NCBI GenBank assembly: GCA_021156365.1
Contig: JAJNDK010000020.1
Span: 1 to 56,278, forward strand
From: Bacteroidota bacterium
GTDB taxonomy: Bacteria > Bacteroidota > Bacteroidia > B-17B0 > Aurantibacillaceae
Direction of reading: 5' to 3'
Length of the DNA: 56,278 nt
This document shows positions 36,260 through 45,757 of the stretch, in pieces. The notes below the pieces were generated by a model. It did not search any database. It saw only the letters and a list, made by a program, of their open reading frames with translations, and was not told where the DNA came from. Numbering within the stretch: position 1 is the first letter of the stretch; the number at the start of each line of letters is the position of its first letter. The position numbers were made by a program, and so were the translations under genes.

Positions 36260-37702
36260 ATGTTACGAAAAGGATTAATAGGCTCCGTACTTATTTTTTT
36301 CTGTATTCTTATTGCCTGTACAAAAGACAGCGATAAGATCGACACCAAAGATTATCCGGTGGAGATCGGAAAGATATTCCGTGGAAGATGTGCTACTTCG
36401 GGCTGTCATAATGAAGCCAGCTATAAAGCAGCCGGTGGGCTCAACCTCACTTCCTGGGCCAGTTTGTTCCAGGGAAGCAACACCGGTTCTTCCATCATTC
36501 CCTTTCGTTCGGATTTCAGCTCGCTTTGTTATTTTATAAATACCTATCCCGATATGGGCATTATTAATCTGCCTACAATGCCTGTTGGTCTCGATCCGCT
36601 GGATAGGGGAGAAGTACAGAAAATCAAAGACTGGATCAATGCAGGTGCGCCTAATTTGTCGGGAGGAATTCCTTTTGGCGATGATCCCAATCGAAGCAAA
36701 TTTTATGTAGCACATACGGCCTGCAAAGTTGTTTGTGTGTTTGATGCAGCTACACGCCTTCAGATGCGGTATATTACTGTTCTTAACCCGGGCGAAACAT
36801 TTATGCCGCATATGACGCGTGTATCCCCCGATGGAAAATACTGGTATGTGTGTTTCAATAACAATGGCAAATTTCTGCGTAGGTACAATACATCCGACGA
36901 TTCCTTTGCAGGAGAGGTCAATATTGGCAGCGGGGAGTGGAACAGTTTTGCGATCACACCCGATTCGAAAAAAGCTTTTGTGATCGATTGGACGGCTTCA
37001 GGAAAAGTTGCGCAGGTAGATCTTGAGCATATGGAGCTGGATACCGTATTGGTCTATCCCAACATGCCGCATGGTTCAGCTGTTTCACCAAACGGACAGT
37101 ATATGTATTTTACGGCTACAACCGGAAACTATCTGTATAAACAAAATATTGCAAGCGGTGAGATCGATGATCTCATTTCACTGAGTAATTCCGAAAGTCC
37201 GGGACCAAGTAATGTTTACAATCCGCATGAGATCCTTTTTTCGCCTGATGGAAGCAAATACTATGTGACCTGCCAGAGTGAGCATACAGTGAGGGTGTTC
37301 AATGCAGCAACGGATATGTGGATCGCAACGATCCCGATCAGCGGAAGCACTTTGGAAATGAGCCTGGCTCCATCCAAAAACCTCTTGTTTGTAACCAGCT
37401 GGGATGCCAGCCAGTTTGCCAACACGGTAGGTGCTGTAGCAGTGATCAATACCACAACAAACACAGTGCAGACCTATGTAAATGTAGGTACCCAACCACA
37501 TGGCATCGCCGTGGATGAGCAGCGCGGAGTGGTGTATGTAGCAAACCGAAATATTGATGTAACAGGACCATTGCCGCACCATACCAGCGTGTGTGGAGGC
37601 AGGAACGGAAATGTGGTATTCATCGATCTGAATACCTTGCAGCTTACCGGAAAAAGAATCGAAGTGAGCGTGGATCCGTATTCGATAGGTCTTAAAGAGT
37701 AA
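36260..37702 (+). CDS. Lipoprotein with cytochrome-c-like CX4CH motif and YVTN-type beta-propeller
   Basis: 480 residues. A type II signal peptide with lipobox ILIAC puts the lipidated Cys at position 20. Residues 35-130 look like a small cytochrome-like domain with C44-x4-C49-H50 (RCATSGCHN), then AAGGLNLTSW, a Met in LPTMPVG and KIKDWINAGAP, as in Bacteroidota and Planctomycetes c-type-like domains. The remaining 340 residues are a beta-propeller with repeated 'VSPDGKYWYV', 'ITPDSKKAFV', 'FSPDGSKYYV', 'IAVDEQRGVVYVANR' strands of the YVTN/YncE type. It is probably anchored in the periplasm or on the surface and involved in electron transfer. The spacing CX4CH is unusual, so haem attachment needs proof. 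Confidence 0.75.
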   Translation: MLRKGLIGSVLIFFCILIACTKDSDKIDTKDYPVEIGKIFRGRCATSGCHNEASYKAAGGLNLTSWASLFQGSNTGSSIIPFRSDFSSLCYFINTYPDMGIINLPTMPVGLDPLDRGEVQKIKDWINAGAPNLSGGIPFGDDPNRSKFYVAHTACKVVCVFDAATRLQMRYITVLNPGETFMPHMTRVSPDGKYWYVCFNNNGKFLRRYNTSDDSFAGEVNIGSGEWNSFAITPDSKKAFVIDWTASGKVAQVDLEHMELDTVLVYPNMPHGSAVSPNGQYMYFTATTGNYLYKQNIASGEIDDLISLSNSESPGPSNVYNPHEILFSPDGSKYYVTCQSEHTVRVFNAATDMWIATIPISGSTLEMSLAPSKNLLFVTSWDASQFANTVGAVAVINTTTNTVQTYVNVGTQPHGIAVDEQRGVVYVANRNIDVTGPLPHHTSVCGGRNGNVVFIDLNTLQLTGKRIEVSVDPYSIGLKE

Positions 37703-38401
37703 ATGCTAAAACCCCAGGAATATTACTATTTATACAGTCCCTCCCGGCTCGATCCCGTGGAATTGATCCGCTATACCTTCCAAAGTCTTTGCCTTCAGGG
37801 TTTCTTAAGTATACACGTAGAATATGTATTGGTGTCGCCCCGGGATACAAAAAAAAGAAAACGATATTATTTCCGGCTGAACGAAATGCAGAATAGCAGC
37901 AGCTTGCTTACCGCCGAAAAAGTGATCATCGGATTATTTGAGGATAGCAAAGAATTACGGGTTTACCAGGTAAATAACAGGTTGAAGCAATTGCTGGGCG
38001 AAGATCCGTATAATTTCAAAGTGTATGTATGGAAGGATATACAGCCCAAAGGATATTTCTGGCTGGGAAGTATCCTGAGTAAAAAGGGCCGTGCAGCGAA
38101 GAAGGAATGTGCAGGAGCGATCGATACGTTTGAAGCATCTTTTGATGCTCTGCTTCAGAATGAAGAAAAACTGCTTGTTGCTATAAATGAACTGGGAACA
38201 AATCTGATCTTCCTGGATGCTAAAACACTTTCGCGGCTAAAAAAATTCACGAAGGAACATCTCTTGAATCCCGAAACGGAGAGGGAAAATAAAGTTGGCC
38301 GGCTGGAAAGTATTCATGTATTAAAAACAATAGTTGTGGGTGACTTCAGTGTTCCGATCCCACTCAGGAAAAGAGGTAATGCTTTCCGAAAATATTATTA
38401 A
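37703..38401 (+). CDS. Protein of unknown function coupled to the propeller lipoprotein
   Basis: 232 residues, start codon immediately after the previous stop, so translation is probably coupled. No signal peptide or membrane helix; it is basic and rich in Lys and aromatic residues (KPQEYYYLYSPSRLDPVELIRYTFQSL, TKKRKRYYFRLNE). A helix-turn-helix-like stretch LTAEKVIIGLFEDSKELRVYQVNNRLKQLLG is in the middle. The start is faintly like GPP34/Vps74-type helical proteins, but not enough to name it. Its stop codon overlaps the end of the convergent tsaD gene by four bases. Confidence 0.65.
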   Translation: MLKPQEYYYLYSPSRLDPVELIRYTFQSLCLQGFLSIHVEYVLVSPRDTKKRKRYYFRLNEMQNSSSLLTAEKVIIGLFEDSKELRVYQVNNRLKQLLGEDPYNFKVYVWKDIQPKGYFWLGSILSKKGRAAKKECAGAIDTFEASFDALLQNEEKLLVAINELGTNLIFLDAKTLSRLKKFTKEHLLNPETERENKVGRLESIHVLKTIVVGDFSVPIPLRKRGNAFRKYY

Positions 38402-39429
38402 AGCTTCATTCGTACTTCAGGAGTCACATCCATAGCAACAAACTCACTTATTAAATATTTGTAATACCCCGTAATAGCGATCATTGCCGCATTGTCTGTA
38501 CAATACTCGAATTTCGGAATGAATACATTCCAGTCGTGTTTCATTGCTAATTCCTGCACCTGTTTCCGGATCTCCGAATTGGCGGCCACTCCGCCTGCGA
38601 TCGCAATGTCTTTGATGCCGGTTTCATTCGCTGCTTTCAGGAGTTTTTTCATCAACACATTCACCAGGTGTTTTTGATAAGAGGCGCAAATATCCCGGAG
38701 GTTCTCTTCAATGAATTTCGGATCCTTCTGCATATTGTTCTGTACAAAATACAGGAAAGAGGTTTTGATCCCGCTGAAGCTGAAACCAAGCTCTTCCACT
38801 TTACTCTCTGCAAATTTGAATTTGTCAGGATTGCCGCCTTTTGCGAGCTTATCGATCTGTGGGCCTCCCGGATAGCCCAGTCCAAGGATCTTGGCAGCTT
38901 TGTCAAAAGCTTCTCCCACGGCATCATCCGTTGTTTCACCTAACAATTCAAATGTCAGGTGATCCGAAACCTTTACCAACTGAGTATGTCCGCCACTCAC
39001 TGTAAGGCAAATGAAAGGGAACGAAGGAACCGCTTTGTCCATGCCCGATTCCTCGTCTTTGATAAAATGGGCGAGTATATGTCCCTGCATGTGGTTCACA
39101 GCGATGAGGGGAATGTCCAGGGCCTGGGAAAAAGATTTCGCAATGCTTGTTCCTACCAGCAGACTGCCCATCAATCCCGGGCCTTGTGTAAAAGCAATAG
39201 CGTTTAATTGTGAAAGTTTAACATCCGCTTTTTTCAGTGCGGCATCAATTACAGGGATAATGTGTTTCTGGTGGTCGCGGCTTGCAAGCTCGGGAACTAC
39301 CCCTCCGTATTGCTCGTGAATTTTTTGCCCGGCGGTAATATTGGCAAGTATTTTGTCGTTACGGATAATAGCAGCAGAAGTATCGTCGCAGCTGGATTCT
39401 ATGGCCAAAATGAGTACTTCTTTTTGCAT
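38398..39429 (-). CDS. tsaD: tRNA N6-adenosine threonylcarbamoyltransferase
   Basis: Transfers threonylcarbamoyl from threonylcarbamoyl-AMP to A37 of ANN-reading tRNAs, with TsaB and TsaE. 343 residues. The N-terminal ILAIESSCDDTSAAI is the family signature. Iron/metal histidines occur in AVNHMQGHILAHF, and the ATP site includes TVSGGHTQLV, GEAFDKAAKILGLGYPGGP and IAGGVAANSEIR. The ATG at 39429 is used because it begins the conserved domain (MQKEVLILAIESS); the frame extends 62 codons further but only through tamB antisense. Its promoter box (complement of 39465-39472) is within tamB. Confidence 0.97.
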   Translation of the reverse strand: MQKEVLILAIESSCDDTSAAIIRNDKILANITAGQKIHEQYGGVVPELASRDHQKHIIPVIDAALKKADVKLSQLNAIAFTQGPGLMGSLLVGTSIAKSFSQALDIPLIAVNHMQGHILAHFIKDEESGMDKAVPSFPFICLTVSGGHTQLVKVSDHLTFELLGETTDDAVGEAFDKAAKILGLGYPGGPQIDKLAKGGNPDKFKFAESKVEELGFSFSGIKTSFLYFVQNNMQKDPKFIEENLRDICASYQKHLVNVLMKKLLKAANETGIKDIAIAGGVAANSEIRKQVQELAMKHDWNVFIPKFEYCTDNAAMIAITGYYKYLISEFVAMDVTPEVRMKL

Positions 39430-39438
39430 ATTATTGAT

Positions 39439-39446
39439 TACTTTTG
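39439..39446 (+). promoter_or_regulatory. tamB promoter -7 box TACTTTTG
   Basis: A perfect TAnnTTTG match ending 4 bp before the tamB ATG, which predicts a leaderless transcript. It lies within the 21-bp gap between two divergent start codons. Confidence 0.6.
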
Positions 39447-39450
39447 TTTT

Positions 39451-42400
39451 ATGCGCTTTTTGGGCAAAGTTATACGTTTTATCGGGCGATTCATAAAGTA
39501 TTCGCTGATTTCCGTATTTGTCCTGCTCATCGCTTTTTTTATTGCCATACAAACCTCTTCGTTCCAGACCTACCTGGGGAAAAAGGCATCCGCCTGGCTC
39601 TCGGAAGAATTGCATACAACGATCAGCATCGAAAAGGTAGACATAAAGTTTTTCAGCTCTGTGGTTTTAAAAGGAGTGTATGTGGAAGACCTGCATAAAG
39701 ACACACTTCTGTATGGCGCCGACCTTACATGCAGGATCAGTAATTTCAGCTACAGCGAATACAAGCTGGATCTTGCAGAGATCAAGCTGAGCCATACCCA
39801 TGCCAATCTGATCAGGTACAAAGGCGATAGCGATTTCAACTACCAGTTCCTGGCCGATTATTTTGCACCACGTGATACGATCAAAGATACCACAAGCAGT
39901 CAGTTCACTGTAAATTACGGGGCAGTCGTATTCGATAAAGTTAATTTTGCCTACATCGATCAGAATGATACCTCTCTTGCAAGAGGAATGAATTTCTCCG
40001 CATTGAAAGTGAGTAATATTTCAGGTACGCTGAGTGGCCTGATGATGAACAAAGATACGATCGATATCACGATCACCGGCCTCCGTGCCAAAGAACAATC
40101 GGGTTTTACGCTGGAACGGTTGGATGCGATCGCGCATGTGAGCCCGCTGGGAATAAAACTGGATTCGCTTTACCTGAAAACAGACAAGACCTTGCTGAAA
40201 GGGAAGTATCATATGCTTACCAATTCCTGGGACTCGTACAATGACTATATTGAACAAGTGTATATGCTGGCCGATCTGAAAGACAGCTGTTATGTGAGCG
40301 CTGCGGACATTGCCTATTTTGTTCCCGATCTGAAAGGCGATACGGACCGGGTTTTTATATCCGGAAAAGTAAGAGGTACGGTAAGCTCCCTTAAAGGAAA
40401 AGACCTGAAGCTGGCCTATGGAAAAAACATCCGGTTCAACGGAGACTTTAACATCGACGGACTCCCGGATATAAACAGTACCTATATCCATTTTGATATT
40501 AAACAGCTCGAAGCTACACGCAGTGATCTTATGGCCATCCAGATCCCGCCTTTTGATAAGAACAGGCATATACAGGTTCCGGCTAACATCGGCAAGCTGG
40601 GGCTGATGAGATTCAAAGGAAAAATAGACGGGCTGATCAATGATGTGGCTGCCTATGGCATGCTGAATACTTCCATCGGAAGTGTGAGCATGGATGTTGG
40701 TATCTCCAATGTTACGGACAGTGTAAGACCGCTTGCTTATCACGGAAGGATAAAGACCAATAGCCTGAACCTTGGAGTATTGCTGGATAACAAAGACATA
40801 GGAACTGTTTCCATGGATGTGAAGCTCAGCGGAAAAGGGATCACGCTCGATGAGCTGGAGGCAAGCCTCGAAGGAAATATCAGGGAGCTCAATTATAAAA
40901 ACTATCCATACAGCGATATTAAAGTAACAGGAGATTTTAAAAAACGTCTGTTCAACGGGAAATTCGAAAGCAGGGATAAAAATGCGGACCTCGACTTCTA
41001 CGGAAGTGCCAGCTTTGTGAACAAGATCCCGGAACTGGATTTTATTGCTACTGTAAACCGCATCGATTTCTCGAAATTGAATTTTTTCAAACAGGATTCC
41101 ACCAGCGATTTTTCTTCCCAGATCTCCATCCAGCTGAACGGATCCGATATAGATAAAATGACGGGCCGTATCAATTTTGATAATTCCATTTACAAATACA
41201 AAGGCAAAGAGTATAAACTGAGTACCTTCGATTTACAGCTGGATCAGAACGCCGCTGTCAAAACCATCAAGCTGAATTCGGATGTGGCGAATGCAAAAAT
41301 AAGCGGCGATTTCAGGATCTCCAACCTTGGCAATGCCTTCAGACAGGTGCTTGCTACCTATTATCCTACTTTTATCAAACAGAGTGAGGAACAAAAGCAC
41401 CAGCGCAACTACGATCATTTTGATTTCAGGGTGAAGATCAAAAAGTTCGATATAGTGAACGGACTCATTCTCCCGGATCTGCAGATCGCTCCCAATACCT
41501 TGCTGGAAGGAAAGTTTGATGCCTCTTCCAATTCGATCGTGATGAAAGGGAACTCGGAAAAAATAACACTCAAAGAGTATATCATTAAGAACTGGGCGCT
41601 GGATGTAAATTCAGGAAAAGACAATACCATTGTACTTTCGACTACTGCCGAAAAAATACAGGTCACGGATAGTATGAGCCTTCATGCTTTTAAATTCAAT
41701 GCCCAATCGCTGGACAAAAGATCCACTTTCAACATTGACTGGGATAACCATGCAAACCCGAAACAATATGCAGGTGATGTAGCAGGAAGTGTTGATTTTT
41801 CGAATGCAGGTGTTGATGTGTTCTTTGAAAAGATCAGGCTCACAGTGGCAGACAGTAATTGGGTGATGACAAATCCTAATCATCTCGTGGTGGATTCCAC
41901 AGGCCTCATCAACTTCAATGATCTGGAGCTGACCAACAACGGGCAGATCATGGCCTTAAAGGGACTTATCTCAAAAAATCCAAAGGATCAGCTGATGATC
42001 ACATTCGAAAATTTCAGATTGCTGCAGTTGAACCCCTTGCTAAAAAGCGCAGGGCTCACCCTGGACGGGACGATCTCCGGGACCAGCAATGTTTCCAATG
42101 TGTTTGAGAATATTATCTTTTCGGCAGCGCTTGATTTTCATAAGCTGACGATCAACGGGAAACCGATCGGTACGGGAGAAGTGAACAGCTATTACGATAA
42201 ACAGAAGGACCTGATCTCGCTCAACGGAAGTTTCCGGAAAGACTACGCAGCCGGAATGCTCAGCGATCCGAACTTTAAGAACCTGTATTTTGCCGGATAC
42301 TATTACCCCGGAAAAAAGGAAGACAACCTCGATGTCGATTTTACGATACAATCTATCGACATTGCCATTATCCAGCCATATGTGAAAGGTATTATGAGCT

Positions 42401-44073
42401 TTGATAAAGGGTATATATCGGGTAAGGCAAAAGTGACAGGTAGTTTGAAAAAACCACTCATCAACGGAAAATTATCACTCGAATCGGTGCGGAATTTCAG
42501 GGTGGATTACCTGAATACCTATTACACGGTGAGCGGTAATATCCTGCTGGAACCGGACCGCATTGCATTTGAAGGTTTGTCTCTTTTTGACATGAATGGA
42601 AAACAGGCAACCGTTTGGGGAAATATATTTCACGATAATTTCCAGAACCTGAAACTTGACTTTGATATCACTGCTACTAAATTCATGGTGTTGAACACCA
42701 ATCCTTTTCTTAATACCACCTATTATGGAAAAGCATTTGTAACCGGAAATGTGGGTATATACGGAACACCTGAATTCATGAATATGGAGCTGAACCTTAA
42801 AACGGAAAAAGGTACGCAGTTCAATATTCCGCTTGGAGGGCCCGCAGAGGTAGCTGACAATGATTTTATCACATTCGTTAAAAAAGATACCCTTGGCGAT
42901 TCAAAAGGAGAAAAAATGGATCTCTCGGGAATGAGCCTTAAATTCAATCTTGAATGCACGCCGGATGCAGAGGTGCAGCTGATATTCGATGAAAAAGCAG
43001 GAGATGTGATCAAAGCTACCGGGTACGGAAATCTGACCATGGACATCAACACAAACGGTAATTTTGAAATGTTCGGGACGTATACGCTTACAGACGGAAG
43101 CTACCTGTTTACACTGGAGAATTTTATCAATAAAAAATTCGATATCGAAAGCGGAAGTACGATCAAATGGGCAGGCAGTCCGTATGATGCGGATATCAAT
43201 ATAACAGCCGATTATAAGCAGCGCGCTTCCCTCGCACCTTTCTTCCCGACACTCAGTGCGCCCACTGCCACACCGGGTTCTTCTTCGGTTGTTACTTCCA
43301 GTACTTCATCCACCGGAATTGATAATAACAAACGCTACCCTGTAGAATGTAAGCTGTTCATGCGTGGAAAACTGCTCACGCCGGATATTACATTTGGTAT
43401 CGGTCTGCCCTCTGTGAACGATGCGGTTCGTCAGCAGGTAATGGGGTACATCAATAACGAGCAGGAACTGAACCGGCAGGTGTTCTCACTATTATTGCTC
43501 AAGAGTTTTGTAACACCTTTGTCACTCAACAACCAGTCGGGTGTAACTGCCGGTGGAGCCGTAGGAGCCAATGCTTCCGAAATGTTATCCAATCAATTGA
43601 GCAACTGGCTGTCGCAGCTGTCGACCAATGTGGATGTCGGTGTAAATTACACGCCGGGCAATGCATTGAGCAATGAGGAGCTGGACCTTGCCCTTTCCAC
43701 ACAGCTGTTCAATGATAAACTGAGTGTGGATGGCAACGTGGGAGTGAATAACAATACCCAAACCAAAACCAGTAATATGATCGGTGATCTGAACATCGAT
43801 TATAAATTAACGGAAGAGGGCAAAGTGCGGGTAAAAGCGTTCAACCGTTCCAACGATACGTATCAGACCACCACTACCGGCGGGCAGTTTACGCAGGGTG
43901 TGGGTATCTTCTTCCGGGAAGAATTCGAATCGATCGATGAGCTCTATAAACGCTACATGAAGAAATTAGGGAAAAAGAAAAAAGAACCGAATCAGCCTCC
44001 CACACCTACAGAGCCTCCTGTTAATGGTGAAAATGCCAACGATGTGAATATCCAGCAGGGAGGAAATCCTTAG
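39451..44073 (+). CDS. tamB: TamB-family translocation and assembly protein
   Basis: 1540 residues. The ATG at 39451 gives an N-terminal membrane anchor (FIKYSLISVFVLLIAFFIAIQ); upstream codons in frame overlap tsaD antisense and were rejected. The chain has the AsmA-like start (WLSEELHTTISIEKVDIKFFSSVVLKGVYVED) and then long beta-taco repeats with alternating hydrophobic strands (GKAFVTGNVGIYGTPEFMNMELNLKTEKGTQF). The DUF490/TamB C-terminal signature is present (GSYLFTLENFINKKFDIESGS, GVNYTPGN), then a Lys/Pro-rich tail. TamB bridges the inner and outer membranes and carries phospholipid or assists outer-membrane protein assembly. It is followed after 135 bp by an OstA/LptA-like gene. Confidence 0.92.
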   Translation: MRFLGKVIRFIGRFIKYSLISVFVLLIAFFIAIQTSSFQTYLGKKASAWLSEELHTTISIEKVDIKFFSSVVLKGVYVEDLHKDTLLYGADLTCRISNFSYSEYKLDLAEIKLSHTHANLIRYKGDSDFNYQFLADYFAPRDTIKDTTSSQFTVNYGAVVFDKVNFAYIDQNDTSLARGMNFSALKVSNISGTLSGLMMNKDTIDITITGLRAKEQSGFTLERLDAIAHVSPLGIKLDSLYLKTDKTLLKGKYHMLTNSWDSYNDYIEQVYMLADLKDSCYVSAADIAYFVPDLKGDTDRVFISGKVRGTVSSLKGKDLKLAYGKNIRFNGDFNIDGLPDINSTYIHFDIKQLEATRSDLMAIQIPPFDKNRHIQVPANIGKLGLMRFKGKIDGLINDVAAYGMLNTSIGSVSMDVGISNVTDSVRPLAYHGRIKTNSLNLGVLLDNKDIGTVSMDVKLSGKGITLDELEASLEGNIRELNYKNYPYSDIKVTGDFKKRLFNGKFESRDKNADLDFYGSASFVNKIPELDFIATVNRIDFSKLNFFKQDSTSDFSSQISIQLNGSDIDKMTGRINFDNSIYKYKGKEYKLSTFDLQLDQNAAVKTIKLNSDVANAKISGDFRISNLGNAFRQVLATYYPTFIKQSEEQKHQRNYDHFDFRVKIKKFDIVNGLILPDLQIAPNTLLEGKFDASSNSIVMKGNSEKITLKEYIIKNWALDVNSGKDNTIVLSTTAEKIQVTDSMSLHAFKFNAQSLDKRSTFNIDWDNHANPKQYAGDVAGSVDFSNAGVDVFFEKIRLTVADSNWVMTNPNHLVVDSTGLINFNDLELTNNGQIMALKGLISKNPKDQLMITFENFRLLQLNPLLKSAGLTLDGTISGTSNVSNVFENIIFSAALDFHKLTINGKPIGTGEVNSYYDKQKDLISLNGSFRKDYAAGMLSDPNFKNLYFAGYYYPGKKEDNLDVDFTIQSIDIAIIQPYVKGIMSFDKGYISGKAKVTGSLKKPLINGKLSLESVRNFRVDYLNTYYTVSGNILLEPDRIAFEGLSLFDMNGKQATVWGNIFHDNFQNLKLDFDITATKFMVLNTNPFLNTTYYGKAFVTGNVGIYGTPEFMNMELNLKTEKGTQFNIPLGGPAEVADNDFITFVKKDTLGDSKGEKMDLSGMSLKFNLECTPDAEVQLIFDEKAGDVIKATGYGNLTMDINTNGNFEMFGTYTLTDGSYLFTLENFINKKFDIESGSTIKWAGSPYDADINITADYKQRASLAPFFPTLSAPTATPGSSSVVTSSTSSTGIDNNKRYPVECKLFMRGKLLTPDITFGIGLPSVNDAVRQQVMGYINNEQELNRQVFSLLLLKSFVTPLSLNNQSGVTAGGAVGANASEMLSNQLSNWLSQLSTNVDVGVNYTPGNALSNEELDLALSTQLFNDKLSVDGNVGVNNNTQTKTSNMIGDLNIDYKLTEEGKVRVKAFNRSNDTYQTTTTGGQFTQGVGIFFREEFESIDELYKRYMKKLGKKKKEPNQPPTPTEPPVNGENANDVNIQQGGNP
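39465..39472 (-). promoter_or_regulatory. tsaD promoter -7 box TAACTTTG inside tamB
   Basis: On the minus strand TAACTTTG is a perfect match, located in codons 5-8 of tamB and 35 bp before the tsaD ATG. The transcript would start near 39459, about eight bases inside the tamB reading frame. Confidence 0.55.
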
Positions 44074-44186
44074 AGAATTTCTTTTATCCAGGAATGCTAA
44101 AAACAATTCCAAATAAAGCAAATCGTACTATTAGCTGAGTAAAACATTATTTAACAAACAAACTATTAAATCTGGGATATTGGCTG

Positions 44187-44194
44187 TATTTTTG
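44187..44194 (+). promoter_or_regulatory. -7 box TATTTTTG upstream of the OstA-like gene
   Basis: A perfect TAnnTTTG match 14 bp before the GTG at 44209. This supports independent transcription from tamB and supports the GTG start. Confidence 0.6.
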
Positions 44195-44208
44195 TCTTTT
44201 CCCCCGCT

Positions 44209-45741
44209 GTGATCAGGAACATCTATTACATACTATGCACCTTGGCTTTTCTGCCGCTTTTTTTATGTGCCCAGAAGCAAAAAGGTACTACGCAGGAAGG
44301 AAGCACGCCTATCGAATTTTCTGCTGACCGGATCAAGTATGTTGCAAAAGTCGGGGCACAAATGCTGATCGGAAATGTGGTATTCAAACATGAGGGAGTA
44401 ATCATTACCTGCGACAGCGCTTATCGTTTCAATAACAATACACTCAATGCATATAGCCATATCGTGATCCGGAAAGGCGATTCACTTACAATCACAGGTG
44501 ATAACCTGAAATACGATGGCAATGCAAAACTGGCAACTGTGGAAGGGAATGTAGTCTGCGTGGAAAAGGATATGACGCTTACCACCCCGATCCTTACCTA
44601 TGATGTAAAAAATTCGGTAGGATCTTATTTCGGAGGGGGTACTATTGTGAACAAAGAAAATACACTGACCAGCCGCAACGGGTATTATTATTCAACCGGT
44701 AAAACACTTGCCTTCCGTTACAATGTAAAGCTGACCAACCCGGATTATACGATGTACTGCGATACACTGACGTATAACACGGTCACTAAAACCGCTTTTT
44801 TCATCGGGCCTACCACTATCATCAGCAAAGAAAACAGGTTGTATTGTGAGAACGGCTGGTACGATACGGAGCGGGAGAAAAGCCATCTGAATACCAATGC
44901 ACATGTGTTCACTAAAACAAATGAGCTGATGGCAGACAGCATTTACTACGACCGGAAGGCGGGGTATGGAAAGGCATTCAGCTGTGTGCAGATCAGGGAT
45001 ACGGTGAACAAGACCATTATTCACGGGAATCTGGCAGAACATTATGAGAACACGAATATTTCGATCGTAACGAAAAATGCTTTACTGATAAAACAATTCG
45101 CAACCGACTCGATGCTCATCAGTGCGGATACCTTGTATTCCGAACAGCGGGTAAGTAAGATAAAAGGGAACAAGGATTCTGTTTTTGTGAAGGCGTACCG
45201 CAATATAAAAATATACAAAAAAGACCTGCAGGGTGTTTCTGATTCGCTTACCTATACCACTTATGATTCAACGCTTGTGTTGTACAACAACCCGGTGATG
45301 TGGAGCGATTCCACACAGATGAACGCACGGGAAGTAAGGGTGCATCTGAAAAACGACGAAGTGGAATCTTTTGAGCTGACGGGCAATGCATTTATCATCA
45401 CACAGGAGGATAGCCTGAAATTCAACCAGATCAAAGGCAAGGAAGTGAAAGGATATTTTGTCGACGATTCCCTGCGGCTGATCACTGTAGAGGGAAATGC
45501 GCAGGTAGCCTATTATATACGGAACGATAAAAAACAATTGATGGCGCTCAATAAAACGGAATGTGCATCGATCCGTGTGCTGTTTGCATCAGGAGAAATG
45601 GATCAGATCACTTTTATCAAAAAGCCTGTTTCCATACTGATCCCGATAAAAGATGTGAACCCGGAAAAGGAACGTTTTAAAGGTTTTAGCTGGAACCCCC
45701 AACGCAAGCCGAAAGACAGGAAAGCGTTTTTGGATTTTTAG
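44209..45741 (+). CDS. OstA/LptA-like lipopolysaccharide transport protein
   Basis: 510 residues with a signal peptide ending near FLCAQ, so the GTG start at 44209 is accepted. The mature protein begins with the OstA/LptA N-terminal fold (EFSADRIKYVAKVGAQMLIGNVVFKHEGVIITCDSAYRF, then GDSLTITGDNLKYDGNAKLATVEGNVV). Repeats of the same jellyroll strands continue through the protein (YLNT-type 'ADTLYSEQRVSKIKGNKDSVFVKA', 'MNAREVRVHLKNDEVESFELTGNAFI'). It is much longer than E. coli LptA (185 residues), as is common in Bacteroidota. It probably forms part of the periplasmic bridge carrying LPS to LptD. Confidence 0.88.
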   Translation: MIRNIYYILCTLAFLPLFLCAQKQKGTTQEGSTPIEFSADRIKYVAKVGAQMLIGNVVFKHEGVIITCDSAYRFNNNTLNAYSHIVIRKGDSLTITGDNLKYDGNAKLATVEGNVVCVEKDMTLTTPILTYDVKNSVGSYFGGGTIVNKENTLTSRNGYYYSTGKTLAFRYNVKLTNPDYTMYCDTLTYNTVTKTAFFIGPTTIISKENRLYCENGWYDTEREKSHLNTNAHVFTKTNELMADSIYYDRKAGYGKAFSCVQIRDTVNKTIIHGNLAEHYENTNISIVTKNALLIKQFATDSMLISADTLYSEQRVSKIKGNKDSVFVKAYRNIKIYKKDLQGVSDSLTYTTYDSTLVLYNNPVMWSDSTQMNAREVRVHLKNDEVESFELTGNAFIITQEDSLKFNQIKGKEVKGYFVDDSLRLITVEGNAQVAYYIRNDKKQLMALNKTECASIRVLFASGEMDQITFIKKPVSILIPIKDVNPEKERFKGFSWNPQRKPKDRKAFLDF

Positions 45742-45757
45742 GGCATAGACCAATTAG

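Noticed and set aside
38398-39615. Longer tsaD reading frame starting at 39615
   Set aside because: The extra 62 residues are antisense to the start of tamB and absent from the TsaD family; the ATG at 39429 begins the conserved domain.
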